A DNA stretch of 64,000 nucleotides from Halobaculum saliterrae (GTDB lineage Archaea > Halobacteriota > Halobacteria > Halobacteriales > Haloferacaceae): contig NZ_WUUS01000013.1 of assembly GCF_009831625.1 (NCBI RefSeq), positions 1 to 64,000 of the forward strand. The letters run 5' to 3'. A program made the position numbers and the translations under genes. Positions within the stretch are counted from its first letter, which is position 1. Every line of letters starts with the position of its first letter. The notes under the pieces were generated by a model. That model had not been told where the DNA came from, did no database searches, and saw only the letters and a list, made by a program, of their open reading frames with translations. Shown here in pieces: positions 52,927 to 60,688 of this stretch.

Positions 52927-53600
52927 GTCGAGTGGTGGCCATCATTCCGAAAGCCCTCGGCCGCTCGGCATCCCGCGCCCCACGCTGCGCTCCTCGTTCC
53001 TGTGGTGCTAGCGGGGTCGGGGGACGGCCGAGACGGCCTCGCCCTTTCTAAGTCCGCCAGGATATCGGCTGTGTCATTGAGCGTCGGGCTCGGTTGACCA
53101 GTGGTTCTCTACGGCCCGCCCCGCGCGCCGCGTTCCGCCCTCCGCGTCGCTCGCGACCGACCATTCCGGGCGTGCGGGCGCTCTCCGCACCGCCCGCGCC
53201 CGTTCCGGGCTAAAATGCATGTGCCCTCGGCGCCAGCGGGTATCCCCGTCGGTTGCGCCCCTTGCGGGCTTTCGCGTTCCAGCGCTTTGTGCCGCCTGCG
53301 CTGTCGCGCGCCACACCGCGGCGCGCGTTCTCGGCGACAGTCGCCCTGGACACGGACCCGCACATCGGGCCGGACACGAGCGGGCATATCCCGCTGGCCG
53401 CTCGCTCCGGGCGGGTCGGCGCGCGGTGCTGGATGGTCGTCCGCCTCAGGCGCGCTCTCGCTCGCGCCCATAGGGCGCTCGCGAAGGCGCGAGCGAGAGC
53501 GCGCAGACGAGTCTGTCGGTTGTTGTCGTCGAGGAAATCCGCGATGTTGTAGCATCGCGGTGTCGGGCGCGTGAGCGCCTTCAGGAACCGGTGAGTTCCA
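52927..53600. other. GC-rich noncoding region with hairpins before the RPA-like gene
   Basis: About 670 bases, with a core (53100-53500) that is very GC-rich and full of CGCG/GCGC words. Reading frames are open on several strands at once, as expected from base composition, and none has a recognisable protein. Near the gene are three perfect hairpins: CGCGATG/CATCGCG (53540-53546, 53553-53559), GGCGC/GCGCC (53566-53570, 53575-53579) and GGAAC/GTTCC (53584-53588, 53595-53599), the last ending one base before the ATG. Confidence 0.5.
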
Positions 53601-54464
53601 ATGTCAAGTAAGAACGTCTCCAGTGAAGTAGTTTCGGTCGATGAACAGGCTTTCGAGAAACACGATGACGTCGAGGTCGACGAGGACGGATTCGAGGTCG
53701 TCGACGAGACCCCGGAGTTCCGGGCGACGGTCGACATGGAAGTGCAGGCGAAAGTCGATTCCAACCATCCAGACGCGCGGGTCGAGGAAGGCCCGGATCA
53801 TCTGTTCGGGAAGACCCTCGAACAGGAAGAGCGCATCGAGGCCCGGGAAGCCGAGCTGGAGCACATCAGTGCCCAGGCGGAACTCAGTCAGCAGGAGGGA
53901 CGCGCGAAGCGGACGCGAGAGGTCGTCGTCGAGCAGTGTGGCCGAGACGAGCCCGAACCGGTGGAGCGCACGGATCCCCGAGAGAAGCTGACGCAGGAAG
54001 AACTCGCGGCGGTGAACAAGCAGGCGATGCGGATCAGCGACGAGGTTCAGGGCGGCTGGTCGAGAGCGGTCGTCGCGAAGCAGTTGGCCGAGAAGGTGCA
54101 GCGCGGAGAGGACGTGACCAAGGCGGTGCTGGAGACGTTGGAGGAACTGAAGGCGGTGCCAGGTGCAATCGTGCCCATCGCGGATGTGCCGGACGTGCCC
54201 GTCGGGGAAGTGACGGTCCAGGGTGAAATTACCGAACTCTGGACTCCAAGTGACAACTCGATTCAACAAGTCGGGCTCATCGAAGACGAGAGCGGGCGAA
54301 CGAAATTCACGGTTTGGGAGAAGAGCGGGAAAACGGTGGTTCGAGAGGGGCAGACGGTCAGATTCAGAGCGGTCAAGAAGAACTGGTACCAGGGCCGGTG
54401 CAGTCTCGCGATCACGGGCTGGTCGAGGATCGAATTCCCAGATCGCGGCCGCTGGTGGGAATAG
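53601..54464 (+). CDS. RPA-like single-stranded-DNA-binding protein (OB fold)
   Basis: 287 residues. The acidic, Gln/Glu-rich N-terminal 150 residues look helical. The C-terminal OB fold starts near residue 200 with VTVQGEITELWTPSDNSIQQVGLIEDESGRTKFTVWE in parts, then GQTVRFRAVKKNWYQGRCSLAI. This matches haloarchaeal RPA-type single-OB proteins on plasmids. It should bind single-stranded DNA during replication or transfer. A GC-rich structured region precedes it. Confidence 0.82.
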   Translation: MSSKNVSSEVVSVDEQAFEKHDDVEVDEDGFEVVDETPEFRATVDMEVQAKVDSNHPDARVEEGPDHLFGKTLEQEERIEAREAELEHISAQAELSQQEGRAKRTREVVVEQCGRDEPEPVERTDPREKLTQEELAAVNKQAMRISDEVQGGWSRAVVAKQLAEKVQRGEDVTKAVLETLEELKAVPGAIVPIADVPDVPVGEVTVQGEITELWTPSDNSIQQVGLIEDESGRTKFTVWEKSGKTVVREGQTVRFRAVKKNWYQGRCSLAITGWSRIEFPDRGRWWE

Positions 54465-54623
54465 CCGAGGCGACGCGCCCTTTTTTGCTGGTGTGTACGC
54501 GGTCACCGCCACCTCCCACCACCTCCACGGTCCGGGCTGCTCACGGCGCACAGCGCCGTTGCGCGGCCGGGCTTTCGCCACTGCAGTCATCGGTATCAGC
54601 GCCGTCCTCCGTGGTGTGTATTT

Positions 54624-54677
54624 GCCCCCTAATGGGTGAGGGGAATTCCGAGAGGCGCGATTTGCGTGTATCCCCTC
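54624..54677 (+). promoter_or_regulatory. Structured leader before second TFB
   Basis: CCCC (54626-54629) can pair with GGGG (54640-54643), while GAGGGGA (54638-54644) can pair instead with TCCCCTC (54671-54677). The G strand is shared, so the two hairpins exclude each other. The second ends 10 bases before the ATG. Same logic as the other leaders in this region. Confidence 0.5.
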
Positions 54678-54687
54678 GTGTGTATTC

Positions 54688-55614
54688 ATGGCAACCAGAG
54701 ACGTCTACGAGACGGCGTTCGACGAAGACGTCCAGACGGAATCGAGTGCGAACCAGTGTCCCGAGTGCGACGGCCGGGTCACCACCAATGCGATTGAAAC
54801 CGTCTGCGAGGAGTGTGGGCTCGTCATCGACGAGCAGCGGATCGACCACGGGCCTGAGTGGCGAGGGTTCGACGAAGACGAACGGGAGCGTACGGGCGCT
54901 CCGTTGACCGCGGCACGGCACGATCGAGGGTTGTCGACGGAGATCGGCCGCGGGACCGATGCGAACGGGAACGAACTCTCAGGACAGAAGCGACGGCGGC
55001 TCGCTCGGATGCGGCGTGAACAGACCCGCGGGCGATTTCAGTCGAAAGCTGAACGCAACCTCGCACACGGGCTTAGTGAAACCCGCCGGATCAGTAGTGC
55101 GCTCGAACTATCCGAGACGACCCGTGACCAGGCCTGCCAGCTCTTCCGCAGCGCTCAGAACGAGGACCTCCTGCAGGGCCGGTCGATCGAGGCGATGGCC
55201 GCCGCGAGTGTCTACGGGACGTGTCGGTGTAACGGGCGGCCGCGAACGCTCGACGACATCACCGAGTCGGCGCGCGTCGAGCAATCGCGGGTGACGAACG
55301 CATACACGACGCTGAATACGGAACTTGGCCTGCCAGCCCAGCCCGTGACGCCGAGTGCGTTCGTTCCGCGGTTGGCCTCGGAGCTCGACGTCTCAGATCA
55401 GATCCGGCAGCGGGCTCGGCAGCTGGCGGAAGCATCCGAATCGACCGGAGCAACCACGGGGGTTCGACCATCCGGGTTCGCCGCAGCCTGTCTGTACAAA
55501 GCCGGACGCGAAGACGGGCGGTGGCTCACCCAGTCGGACATCGCTGAAGTAGCGAACGTCTCGGTGGTCACCGTGCGGACCCACCGCGACACACTGGACG
55601 ACTTAGCTGTCTAA
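54688..55614 (+). CDS. tfb: Transcription initiation factor TFB, second copy
   Basis: 308 residues. Zinc ribbon CPEC...CEECG (about 22-45), B-finger DHGPEWRGFDEDERERTGAP, then two cyclin repeats ending VSVVTVRTHRDTLDDL. Compared with the copy at 10818 the recognition helix has VTVRTHRDTL instead of VTIRNRYQEL, so promoter preference may differ. A plasmid-borne TFB could favour promoters of this element. It has a structured leader upstream. Confidence 0.94.
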   Translation: MATRDVYETAFDEDVQTESSANQCPECDGRVTTNAIETVCEECGLVIDEQRIDHGPEWRGFDEDERERTGAPLTAARHDRGLSTEIGRGTDANGNELSGQKRRRLARMRREQTRGRFQSKAERNLAHGLSETRRISSALELSETTRDQACQLFRSAQNEDLLQGRSIEAMAAASVYGTCRCNGRPRTLDDITESARVEQSRVTNAYTTLNTELGLPAQPVTPSAFVPRLASELDVSDQIRQRARQLAEASESTGATTGVRPSGFAAACLYKAGREDGRWLTQSDIAEVANVSVVTVRTHRDTLDDLAV

Positions 55615-55714
55615 CGCCCACACTGCTGATTTTCGGTTGTATATCTGTAGTCTAATTGGCGTGAGAGCCATTGTTTAAATCCGAAGACGAAGCATGATAC
55701 GGCCAGATCGCTCT

Positions 55715-56602
55715 ATGACCGACCAGTACGCCGACTACGAAGCCCTCCGACCGCTTGGCGAAGCGACCCACGTTCCCGACGACCAACTCGCCAGTAGTAG
55801 TGGCGAGCCCCGGCGGCAACGCTCTGGTGGCGTCGACACGGACTATCCAGACGGCCCGACAGCAGATGAGACCGAGTGCGCTTCCTGTGGAGCGTCAATC
55901 CCCGCTGGCCAGTCGAAGTGCCGGTTCTGTCTCACGAACCATCTCGAAGGAGCCGACGATCAGGACACATCGACTGCCGAAACGACTCTCCTCCACGTCA
56001 TCCACATAATCGTTGAGGCGTCGACGTTCTACGGCGCCGTCGGGAAGGGATCTGCTGCGGCGACCCTCCTCGCGAAGGCAGATGATGACCCAGTCGTCGA
56101 TGACTGCAAGCTAATCTATGATCTCGACGAGGAACCGGCCCCACAGCTTGTCGATCAGTGGCCCTCGCTCCCCTCGGCGACACGGGTCACGTCTGAATGT
56201 GGTACTCAGCTGCTCGCGTCCGCTCGCAATAAGACACCGCCGACAGAGACGACGACGTCGTGTCATGACGGCGAACACGCGACGTTTCTCTACGACGAAA
56301 CCGGGAGCGCGGTTCGCACCGAAGAGGGTCTTGCAAACCTTCGTGAGGACGCAGACAACGACCTCTGGCTGGTGCCAGCGATTGCGCTCCAGGAATCCGT
56401 TGACAAGACCGATACCGAACAGCCACGACGCGAGCGCCCAAACAGGACTCACCTCGAGTGTCGGGAATGTGATCGGGAGACTAAGCATCGATTCCGCGAA
56501 CTCAAGGCTGTCCCCGATGACGATTGGACCGGGCAGCCCATGTGGGAGTGTCAGCGGTGCGGGACACCTCGCTATGGACCCGAACCAGAAGCCGATCAAT
56601 AG
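55715..56602 (+). CDS. Zinc-finger plasmid protein (often listed as 'biosurfactant protein 1')
   Basis: 295 residues from MTDQYADYEALRPLG. Two zinc sites: CASCGASIPAGQSKCRFCL (about 59-77) and, at the C-terminus, CRECDRET ... CQRCGTPRYG. The middle is variable and acidic. Similar haloarchaeal plasmid proteins carry the name biosurfactant protein 1 in databases, as I recall, without clear basis. A role in nucleic-acid binding is more likely from the zinc modules. Confidence 0.7.
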   Translation: MTDQYADYEALRPLGEATHVPDDQLASSSGEPRRQRSGGVDTDYPDGPTADETECASCGASIPAGQSKCRFCLTNHLEGADDQDTSTAETTLLHVIHIIVEASTFYGAVGKGSAAATLLAKADDDPVVDDCKLIYDLDEEPAPQLVDQWPSLPSATRVTSECGTQLLASARNKTPPTETTTSCHDGEHATFLYDETGSAVRTEEGLANLREDADNDLWLVPAIALQESVDKTDTEQPRRERPNRTHLECRECDRETKHRFRELKAVPDDDWTGQPMWECQRCGTPRYGPEPEADQ

Positions 56603-56615
56603 AGACGGAGTCAGT

Positions 56616-56656
56616 TTAACCAACGAACCCTGATATCGACTCGTTCTGTTGGTTAA
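56616..56656. repeat. 41-bp inverted repeat TTAACCAACG-N21-TGTTGGTTAA, copy 2
   Basis: Ten-base arms with one mismatch (G for A) and the same 21-base spacer as copy 1. It lies 14 bases after the zinc-finger gene's stop and 88 bases before the next start. Confidence 0.85.
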
Positions 56657-56710
56657 CTAGAGGTCAGTTCGTGATCACTCCCAGACTGCCCCGCTGACAG
56701 CTCGCCGGTG

Positions 56711-56740
56711 TTTTTCGCGCCGGAAATTGGCGGAGGCGCA
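56711..56740 (+). promoter_or_regulatory. Leader element A: T-run, hairpin burying GGAGG
   Basis: TTTTT (56711-56715), then GCGCC (56717-56721) that pairs with GGCGC (56735-56739), or its CGCC with the nearer GGCG (56729-56732). The Shine-Dalgarno GGAGG (56732-56736), 7 bases before the ATG, is partly inside both stems. Confidence 0.6.
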
Positions 56741-56743
56741 CAC

Positions 56744-56932
56744 ATGGACCCACGAGACACCCCCGGCTATCGACTCCACCGCGCGCTCAGCAGCCTCACC
56801 AGTATCGATATCGACCAATTGGAGCCCGCTGATCGAGAGCGAATTAGTACCGCGACGACGCTCCTCGAGCAGGTGGATGTTCTCACCCAACCGAATACGA
56901 TGAGGGACGGTGACGTCCACGGAGAATCCTGA
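56744..56932 (+). CDS. Small hypothetical protein
   Basis: 62 residues from MDPRDTPGYRLHRALSSL. Helical, with LEPADRERISTATTLLEQVDVL. The in-frame extension to 56708 runs through the leader hairpin and is rejected. GGAGG 7 bases upstream supports this start. No family recognised. Confidence 0.65.
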   Translation: MDPRDTPGYRLHRALSSLTSIDIDQLEPADRERISTATTLLEQVDVLTQPNTMRDGDVHGES

Positions 56933-56978
56933 CAGCTCGACGCGTCGGCAGCGAAGCGTCCTGTGGCCGTCACAGCGT

Positions 56979-57037
56979 GAGCGGTTGTTCGCCCCCTGAA
57001 GGGGTGCGGGGGCGCGAGACCGCTCCCGAGAACAACC
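56979..57037 (+). promoter_or_regulatory. Leader element B: nested, mutually exclusive stems
   Basis: GCCCCC (56991-56996) pairs with GGGGGC (57008-57013), or CCCC with the nearer GGGG (57001-57004). Outside it, GAGCGGT (56979-56985) pairs with ACCGCTC (57019-57025), while the overlapping GGTTGTTC (56983-56990) pairs with GAACAACC (57030-57037), ending one base before the ATG. All four stems are perfect. Confidence 0.65.
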
Positions 57038-57038
57038 C

Positions 57039-57311
57039 ATGGCAACACTCCAAGCCGCAACGACATCGACCGGCGCGCTCGCGACGGTACGCTGGTACGA
57101 CGGCGAGCCGGTCGGCGACGGCCACCTGCAGGGACAGTTCGCGGCCCTCAAAGACATCGTCGGCGATATGCTCGACAAAGGCGTTTTCACGCCGTCGAGG
57201 GCGAGACAGTACCTGAAACGGAAGCTCAGCGAGTGGGTCGGAGACCGACAGGAACTGCTCATTCCGACCGGGGAATCACCCTTCGAGAAGGCGGGTCTGA
57301 ACCGTTCATAG
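57039..57311 (+). CDS. Hypothetical plasmid-family protein
   Basis: 90 residues. Starts MATLQAATTSTGALATVRWYDGEPVGDG, then a helical KDIVGDMLDKGVFTPSRARQYLKRKLSEWVG. Basic in the second half, so it may bind nucleic acid. Preceded by leader element B, whose outer stem ends at the start codon. Confidence 0.68.
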   Translation: MATLQAATTSTGALATVRWYDGEPVGDGHLQGQFAALKDIVGDMLDKGVFTPSRARQYLKRKLSEWVGDRQELLIPTGESPFEKAGLNRS

Positions 57312-57336
57312 ACCAGGACTGCGTCGAACCAGTTGC

Positions 57337-57378
57337 TGTTTTTCAGGGGCGAAGAGAACCGAGCCCCTCTATGGGCTC
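57337..57378 (+). promoter_or_regulatory. Leader element C
   Basis: A T-run is followed by AGGGGC (57345-57350), which pairs with GCCCCT (57363-57368). The overlapping GAGCCC (57361-57366) pairs instead with GGGCTC (57373-57378), 8 bases before the ATG. The middle strand is shared, so the hairpins compete. Confidence 0.55.
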
Positions 57379-57386
57379 GTGATTCG

Positions 57387-57809
57387 ATGACCCAAGAAGC
57401 AGCAGATGATCCATTCGACGATTGCGAGTTAGACCCCGACGCGATCCTCGGGACACACATCTTCAAAGACGTCCTGTTCACCGACGACACGGAAACTCCG
57501 GTGAACGTGTTGACCGGCGAGACACCGGCACATTCGCAAGCGACCGTCGAGGAAGCGAAGGAGTTCGCTGCGAGTATTGACGCCGACACGCCACAAATCG
57601 CACTTCCGGCGTCAGTCGAAACACAGATCGAGACCCAGAGCAAGCCCTACACGGCGGCTGCGTTCTTCCACTTCAAGGCGACTGGCTCGCTCAAGCGTCA
57701 CCGCGCCTACCACGCCGCATACGACTCGGATGCGTTCACCGTCGACTTCGAAGCTGACTACGAGTCCGGGAATCTGACCATCACAGTCGACCGAGCGAAC
57801 GAGTCCTAA
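57387..57809 (+). CDS. Hypothetical plasmid-family protein
   Basis: 140 residues from MTQEAADDPFDDCELDPDAILG. Acidic N-terminus, a mixed middle (AHSQATVEEAKEFAASIDADT), then TAAAFFHFKATGSLKRHRAYHAAYDSDAF in part and a beta end. I do not recognise it. The longer frame from 57333 crosses the leader hairpin. Confidence 0.66.
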   Translation: MTQEAADDPFDDCELDPDAILGTHIFKDVLFTDDTETPVNVLTGETPAHSQATVEEAKEFAASIDADTPQIALPASVETQIETQSKPYTAAAFFHFKATGSLKRHRAYHAAYDSDAFTVDFEADYESGNLTITVDRANES

Positions 57810-57829
57810 GAATCGACCGCTTGTCAGGG

Positions 57830-57902
57830 TTTTTCGAGCGCCGGCGATGGGTGCCGGCGCAGCAGGAGCGAGCGAGCAATCATTCCCGGTGCGTCGGCGC
57901 TT
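57830..57902 (+). promoter_or_regulatory. Leader element D
   Basis: TTTTT (57830-57834 region), then GCGCCGGC (57838-57845) pairing perfectly with GCCGGCGC (57853-57860). A second partner, CGGCGCTTCG (57895-57904), matches CGAGCGCCG (57835-57843) with one bulge. The ATG of the next gene lies 14 bases further on. Confidence 0.55.
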
Positions 57903-57915
57903 CGAGGTGTTCGAG

Positions 57916-58407
57916 ATGCACATGGTAATTTACGCCCTGGTAAAAGAATCGACCCACGACGACGCACTGGCCACCGGAAAGACGGTGTTCGACCGCCTGG
58001 TCGGCGCGGACCCACACGCCGGCGCCGTCTTCGACTACTACGTCTGTTTTGATGAGGAGGACACGTCCGTTGCGGGGAAGGCACGATGGGGTGAGCTCCC
58101 GACGGCGGTTCCTGTCGACTCCGATGACGGCCAGGATCTCCTCGAGCGTGGCTGGGAAGCGACGAAAGAGGAGTTCGAGCGCAATCTCGAACGGGTGAGG
58201 GAGGCACTCGATGAACTCTCTGACGAGGAGATCATGCGCGACGAAGAACTCGCTCGGCACGCCTTCCACCAGGTCGGCGCCTACGATGGGCCAACGATCT
58301 TCCAGTACAACGAATATGCGAACGGTATCCGTCACCGTGAGCAGCTGGATCGAGTGCTGGAGGAGAGCGAGGAGCTTTGGATCGTGCCCGCCGACGTCCA
58401 CTTCTAA
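57916..58407 (+). CDS. Hypothetical plasmid-family protein
   Basis: 163 residues from MHMVIYALVKESTHDDALA. Contains FDRLVGADPHAGAVFDYYVCF, an acidic helix (EEFERNLERVREALDELSDEE in part), and GRHAFHQVGAYDGPTIF-like text near the end; the last residues read ELWIVPADVHF. The frame is open to 57847, but those codons overlap the leader hairpin. Paralogue of no other gene here. Function unknown. Confidence 0.7.
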   Translation: MHMVIYALVKESTHDDALATGKTVFDRLVGADPHAGAVFDYYVCFDEEDTSVAGKARWGELPTAVPVDSDDGQDLLERGWEATKEEFERNLERVREALDELSDEEIMRDEELARHAFHQVGAYDGPTIFQYNEYANGIRHREQLDRVLEESEELWIVPADVHF

Positions 58408-58410
58408 CAG

Positions 58411-58776
58411 ATGGGTCGAATCACAAACTGGAAGCGCGAAAGTCGCACGCCCACACTCGCATACCGGAATACCGAGACCGGAGCTCGGGCTGTCCTACAC
58501 CGAGCACCGGACTCGTACCGCTACAAGTGGCGTGGCGCAATCCTCGTCGACGGCTATCCAGTGTGGTCGCGGGGGTATGAGACGAAGGACGCGAAATCGT
58601 TCCGTGACGCGCTCCGGGAACGACCAGCGCCCGAACTGAGTTGTCCCGAATGTCCGAACAGCGATGTGGCAATCGGCGGAAAAACGGCTGACTGCGCGAA
58701 GGTTCAGCGTTGGTTCGAGTGTCGGAGCTGTGGGTACGAAGCATCCTCAAGAATCGTGTACGGCGCCGAGCGCTGA
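58411..58776 (+). CDS. Zinc-ribbon plasmid-family protein (DUF7568-like)
   Basis: 121 residues. N-terminal GRITNWKRESRTPTLAYRN and a beta region YKWRGAILVDGYPVWSRGYE, then a C-terminal zinc ribbon CPECPNSD ... CRSCGYEA. I recall near-identical haloarchaeal proteins under DUF7568. It starts 3 bases after the previous stop, so it is co-transcribed with it and has no leader of its own. Confidence 0.75.
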   Translation: MGRITNWKRESRTPTLAYRNTETGARAVLHRAPDSYRYKWRGAILVDGYPVWSRGYETKDAKSFRDALRERPAPELSCPECPNSDVAIGGKTADCAKVQRWFECRSCGYEASSRIVYGAER

Positions 58777-58786
58777 TTGATTGGTG

Positions 58787-58850
58787 TGGATCTACGGTGA
58801 CGTTTATTTTGGGCCGGAATGGGTGGCCCGTCTCAATCGGGCCAGATCCA
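58787..58850 (+). promoter_or_regulatory. Leader element E
   Basis: Outer stem TGGATCT (58787-58793) / AGATCCA (58844-58850) ends 3 bases before the ATG. Inside, GGCCC(G) (58825-58830) can pair with GGGCC (58811-58815) or with CGGGCC (58838-58843). A TTTATTTT run (58803-58810) lies before the first strand. Confidence 0.6.
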
Positions 58851-58853
58851 TAG

Positions 58854-59249
58854 ATGAGTCTGGAAGTCATCGACCGCCACAGCGAAGCACTGTTCGAGTT
58901 CCTCTGGTGTCCCGTCTGCGGGCACGAGGTATTCAGTCACATTCCGTTCGAAGGTGTGTTCTGCAAGAACTGCAACACGCAGGTCGAACTCCAAGAATCC
59001 CGAGAGACACGCGGCTACGAGGAGGCCGTCCTCGCCTGCTTCGACACCTACTCGACGTGGAACCTCCACGTCGACGAAAAGCTCCGTCGCGACCTACCCG
59101 ATGGGTCGGCACGGGTGAAGATCCTCGGCGCACCGGGTGCCTACGAGGTCGACTGGTGGAGTCCAGCACCGGGAGAAGACTGGCAGCCAGTCGAACGAGG
59201 CGAGTTCGACGATGTCGACGAGCCAGCCGAGGTCTCCCATCTCGCGTAG
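58854..59249 (+). CDS. Zinc-ribbon plasmid-family protein (DUF7567-like)
   Basis: 131 residues. Zinc ribbon CPVCGHE ... CKNCNTQ (about 19-41), then LQESRETRGYEEAVLACFDTYSTWNL in part and an acidic end. I recall this as DUF7567, a small haloarchaeal plasmid family. Likely nucleic-acid binding. Preceded by leader element E. Confidence 0.75.
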   Translation: MSLEVIDRHSEALFEFLWCPVCGHEVFSHIPFEGVFCKNCNTQVELQESRETRGYEEAVLACFDTYSTWNLHVDEKLRRDLPDGSARVKILGAPGAYEVDWWSPAPGEDWQPVERGEFDDVDEPAEVSHLA

Positions 59250-59268
59250 GGGAAAGTAGTTCCTGTGG

Positions 59269-59326
59269 CTGTTTTTCACCCCCTGAGGGGTGCGGGGGTG
59301 CTCGAACGAGTCGCTCCCGAACAGAC
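59269..59326 (+). promoter_or_regulatory. Leader element F
   Basis: CACCCCC (59277-59283) pairs perfectly with GGGGGTG (59294-59300), or its CCCC with the nearer GGGG (59287-59290). Outer arms CTGTT (59269-59273) and AACAG (59320-59324) pair, ending 4 bases before the ATG. A small CTCG-AA-CGAG hairpin (59301-59310) lies between. Confidence 0.6.
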
Positions 59327-59328
59327 CG

Positions 59329-59730
59329 ATGAGTAGATCTAGCGACACACACTCGATTGAACAGACACACCCAGCGAGCGACTGCGACATCGCCTACGTC
59401 GGGTATCGGCAGAGCGGGCAGGCTATCGTTGAGAAACGTCCCGGCCAAGAACTGCTCACGCCAGAGCGGAGTCTCGCACTGGTGAACCACAGTCCCTCGG
59501 GATTCGAATGGGGATATGGTGGTAGTGGTCCGGCACAACTCGCGCTCGCACTCCTCCTCGACTACACGGGAGACGAGGCGTTCGCCCTCAACCACTACCA
59601 GGAGTTCAAAACCGAGGTCGTGAGCCAACTGGACTGCGCTGGGTTTGCTGGAAGCTGGCGACTCACCGGGGCCGAGATCGATGCAGTCCTTCACGAAACA
59701 CCCGGCGAGCCGGCCGCACCGTCCATCTAA
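59329..59730 (+). CDS. DUF6166-family protein, short copy
   Basis: 133 residues from MSRSSDTHSIEQTHPAS. The family core reads YVGYRQSGQAIVEK, then FEWGYGGSGPAQLALALLLDY, the hallmark, followed by HYQEFKTEVVSQL and WRLTGAEIDAVL. A longer paralogue lies at 60812-61498. The core fold is unknown in function and is common on mobile elements. Confidence 0.85.
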   Translation: MSRSSDTHSIEQTHPASDCDIAYVGYRQSGQAIVEKRPGQELLTPERSLALVNHSPSGFEWGYGGSGPAQLALALLLDYTGDEAFALNHYQEFKTEVVSQLDCAGFAGSWRLTGAEIDAVLHETPGEPAAPSI

Positions 59731-59752
59731 ATACCAATCACCGAAAGAATCC

Positions 59753-60031
59753 ATGTCAGAACACACCCAACCATCTCGTGCGGATGATGAATCGACCGAA
59801 GCCACTGAACAGGCGACACGAACGGAGTACGTCGAACGCAGTGACGTCGGCGTCTCCCTCACAGTGAAGCTTACTCGCGGGACGGGCACCCGCGATCAGG
59901 ACAAAATCGTGGCCAAAGCGAAAGGCAAGACTCTCGAAGACGCTCGCGAGGACATGGAGATTCTTCGGGAGTACATCCATGATCTCGCTGAGGACGCCCG
60001 CCAGATCCAACCCGAGGAAGAAAACGGGTAA
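59753..60031 (+). CDS. Small plasmid-family protein (DUF7389-like)
   Basis: 92 residues from MSEHTQPSRADDESTEATEQ. Conserved-looking middle: YVERSDVGVSLTVKLTRGTGTRDQDK, then KGKTLEDAREDMEILREYIHDLAEDARQI in part. I recall this as DUF7389. The in-frame extension upstream to 59645 overlaps the DUF6166 gene and is rejected. Helical, charged, probably cytoplasmic. Confidence 0.72.
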   Translation: MSEHTQPSRADDESTEATEQATRTEYVERSDVGVSLTVKLTRGTGTRDQDKIVAKAKGKTLEDAREDMEILREYIHDLAEDARQIQPEEENG

Positions 60032-60040
60032 CGGCGAGGG

Positions 60041-60080
60041 CTGTTTTTTGTCGCCTCAGCAGTAGTGGAGGCGATCATCA
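60041..60080 (+). promoter_or_regulatory. Leader element G: hairpin burying GGAGG
   Basis: T6 run, then TCGCCTC (60051-60057) pairing perfectly with GAGGCGA (60068-60074). GGAGG (60067-60071) is the Shine-Dalgarno sequence 9 bases before the GTG start, and its last four bases are in the stem. Confidence 0.65.
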
Positions 60081-60302
60081 GTGAGCAATTCAGATGGTCA
60101 AACAACAGACGCAAGCGAGCTTTCGCCAGAACAACGGCTCGAACCCCCGAATACGCGGCTCATCAACGCTGGTATCGTGACGATCAACGATATGGAGACG
60201 CTGCGAGCCTGCGTCGCCTACGAGAACGCGAATCAGCAACGGATCCCGATTCTTCGCCAGCTCAAAGATCGGGCCAGCGAAATCCGCGCACAAGACGAGT
60301 GA
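60081..60302 (+). CDS. Small plasmid-family protein, copy 1
   Basis: 73 residues from a GTG start, MSNSDGQTTDASELSPEQRLEPP in part. The core LINAGIVTINDMETLRACVAYENANQQRIPIL is repeated in the gene at 63583 (about 65% identical over the core by eye). Possibly DUF8129; I am unsure. Both copies follow hairpins that bury GGAGG. Function unknown, helical. Confidence 0.72.
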   Translation: MSNSDGQTTDASELSPEQRLEPPNTRLINAGIVTINDMETLRACVAYENANQQRIPILRQLKDRASEIRAQDE

Positions 60303-60324
60303 CGAAGCACTGGGGGTTTTCTGT

Positions 60325-60348
60325 CGGAGCCTCAGTGGGTGGAGGCTC
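60325..60348 (+). promoter_or_regulatory. Leader element H: hairpin burying GGAGG
   Basis: After a TTTT run, GAGCCTC (60327-60333) pairs perfectly with GAGGCTC (60342-60348). GGAGG (60341-60345) is 10 bases before the ATG and mostly inside the stem. Confidence 0.62.
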
Positions 60349-60355
60349 GAATGAG

Positions 60356-60655
60356 ATGAGCGATCGACCAGAGATCGAGATTCAACGACAGACCGCGTTC
60401 GGTGACGATGGCCAACTCGAAGTGGTCGAAACGAGTGTCGAAACCTCACTCGAGGACTTCGGCGCTGACGTGAATCATCGCGACCGGGATTCGCGTCTTG
60501 ATCGGCCCGAGGCGAGTGAGTTCGGTGTCGACGATCGACCCGCAGTTGAACAATCAACCGAAGGAGATCAGTCGACGCTCTTCGCTGATACGGACGAGGA
60601 TCAGCAAACCCTCAACGGTGAGGATGCGGCTGCTCGCTGTCTCTTCGAAGAATAA
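60356..60655 (+). CDS. Small acidic hypothetical protein
   Basis: 99 residues from MSDRPEIEIQRQTAFGDDGQ. Strongly acidic with ETSVETSLEDFGADV, then DRPAVEQSTEGDQSTLFADTDEDQQTL in part. No domain seen; probably disordered. GGAGG upstream supports this start over the longer open frame. Confidence 0.65.
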   Translation: MSDRPEIEIQRQTAFGDDGQLEVVETSVETSLEDFGADVNHRDRDSRLDRPEASEFGVDDRPAVEQSTEGDQSTLFADTDEDQQTLNGEDAAARCLFEE

Positions 60656-60688
60656 ACTGCCCCTATTGATTAGTTATCCGTCGAAATG

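Noticed and set aside
53100-53560. Overlapping open frames on both strands in the GC-rich block
   Set aside because: Several frames are open at once, Arg/Ala/Pro-rich and without motifs, as expected from base composition alone.
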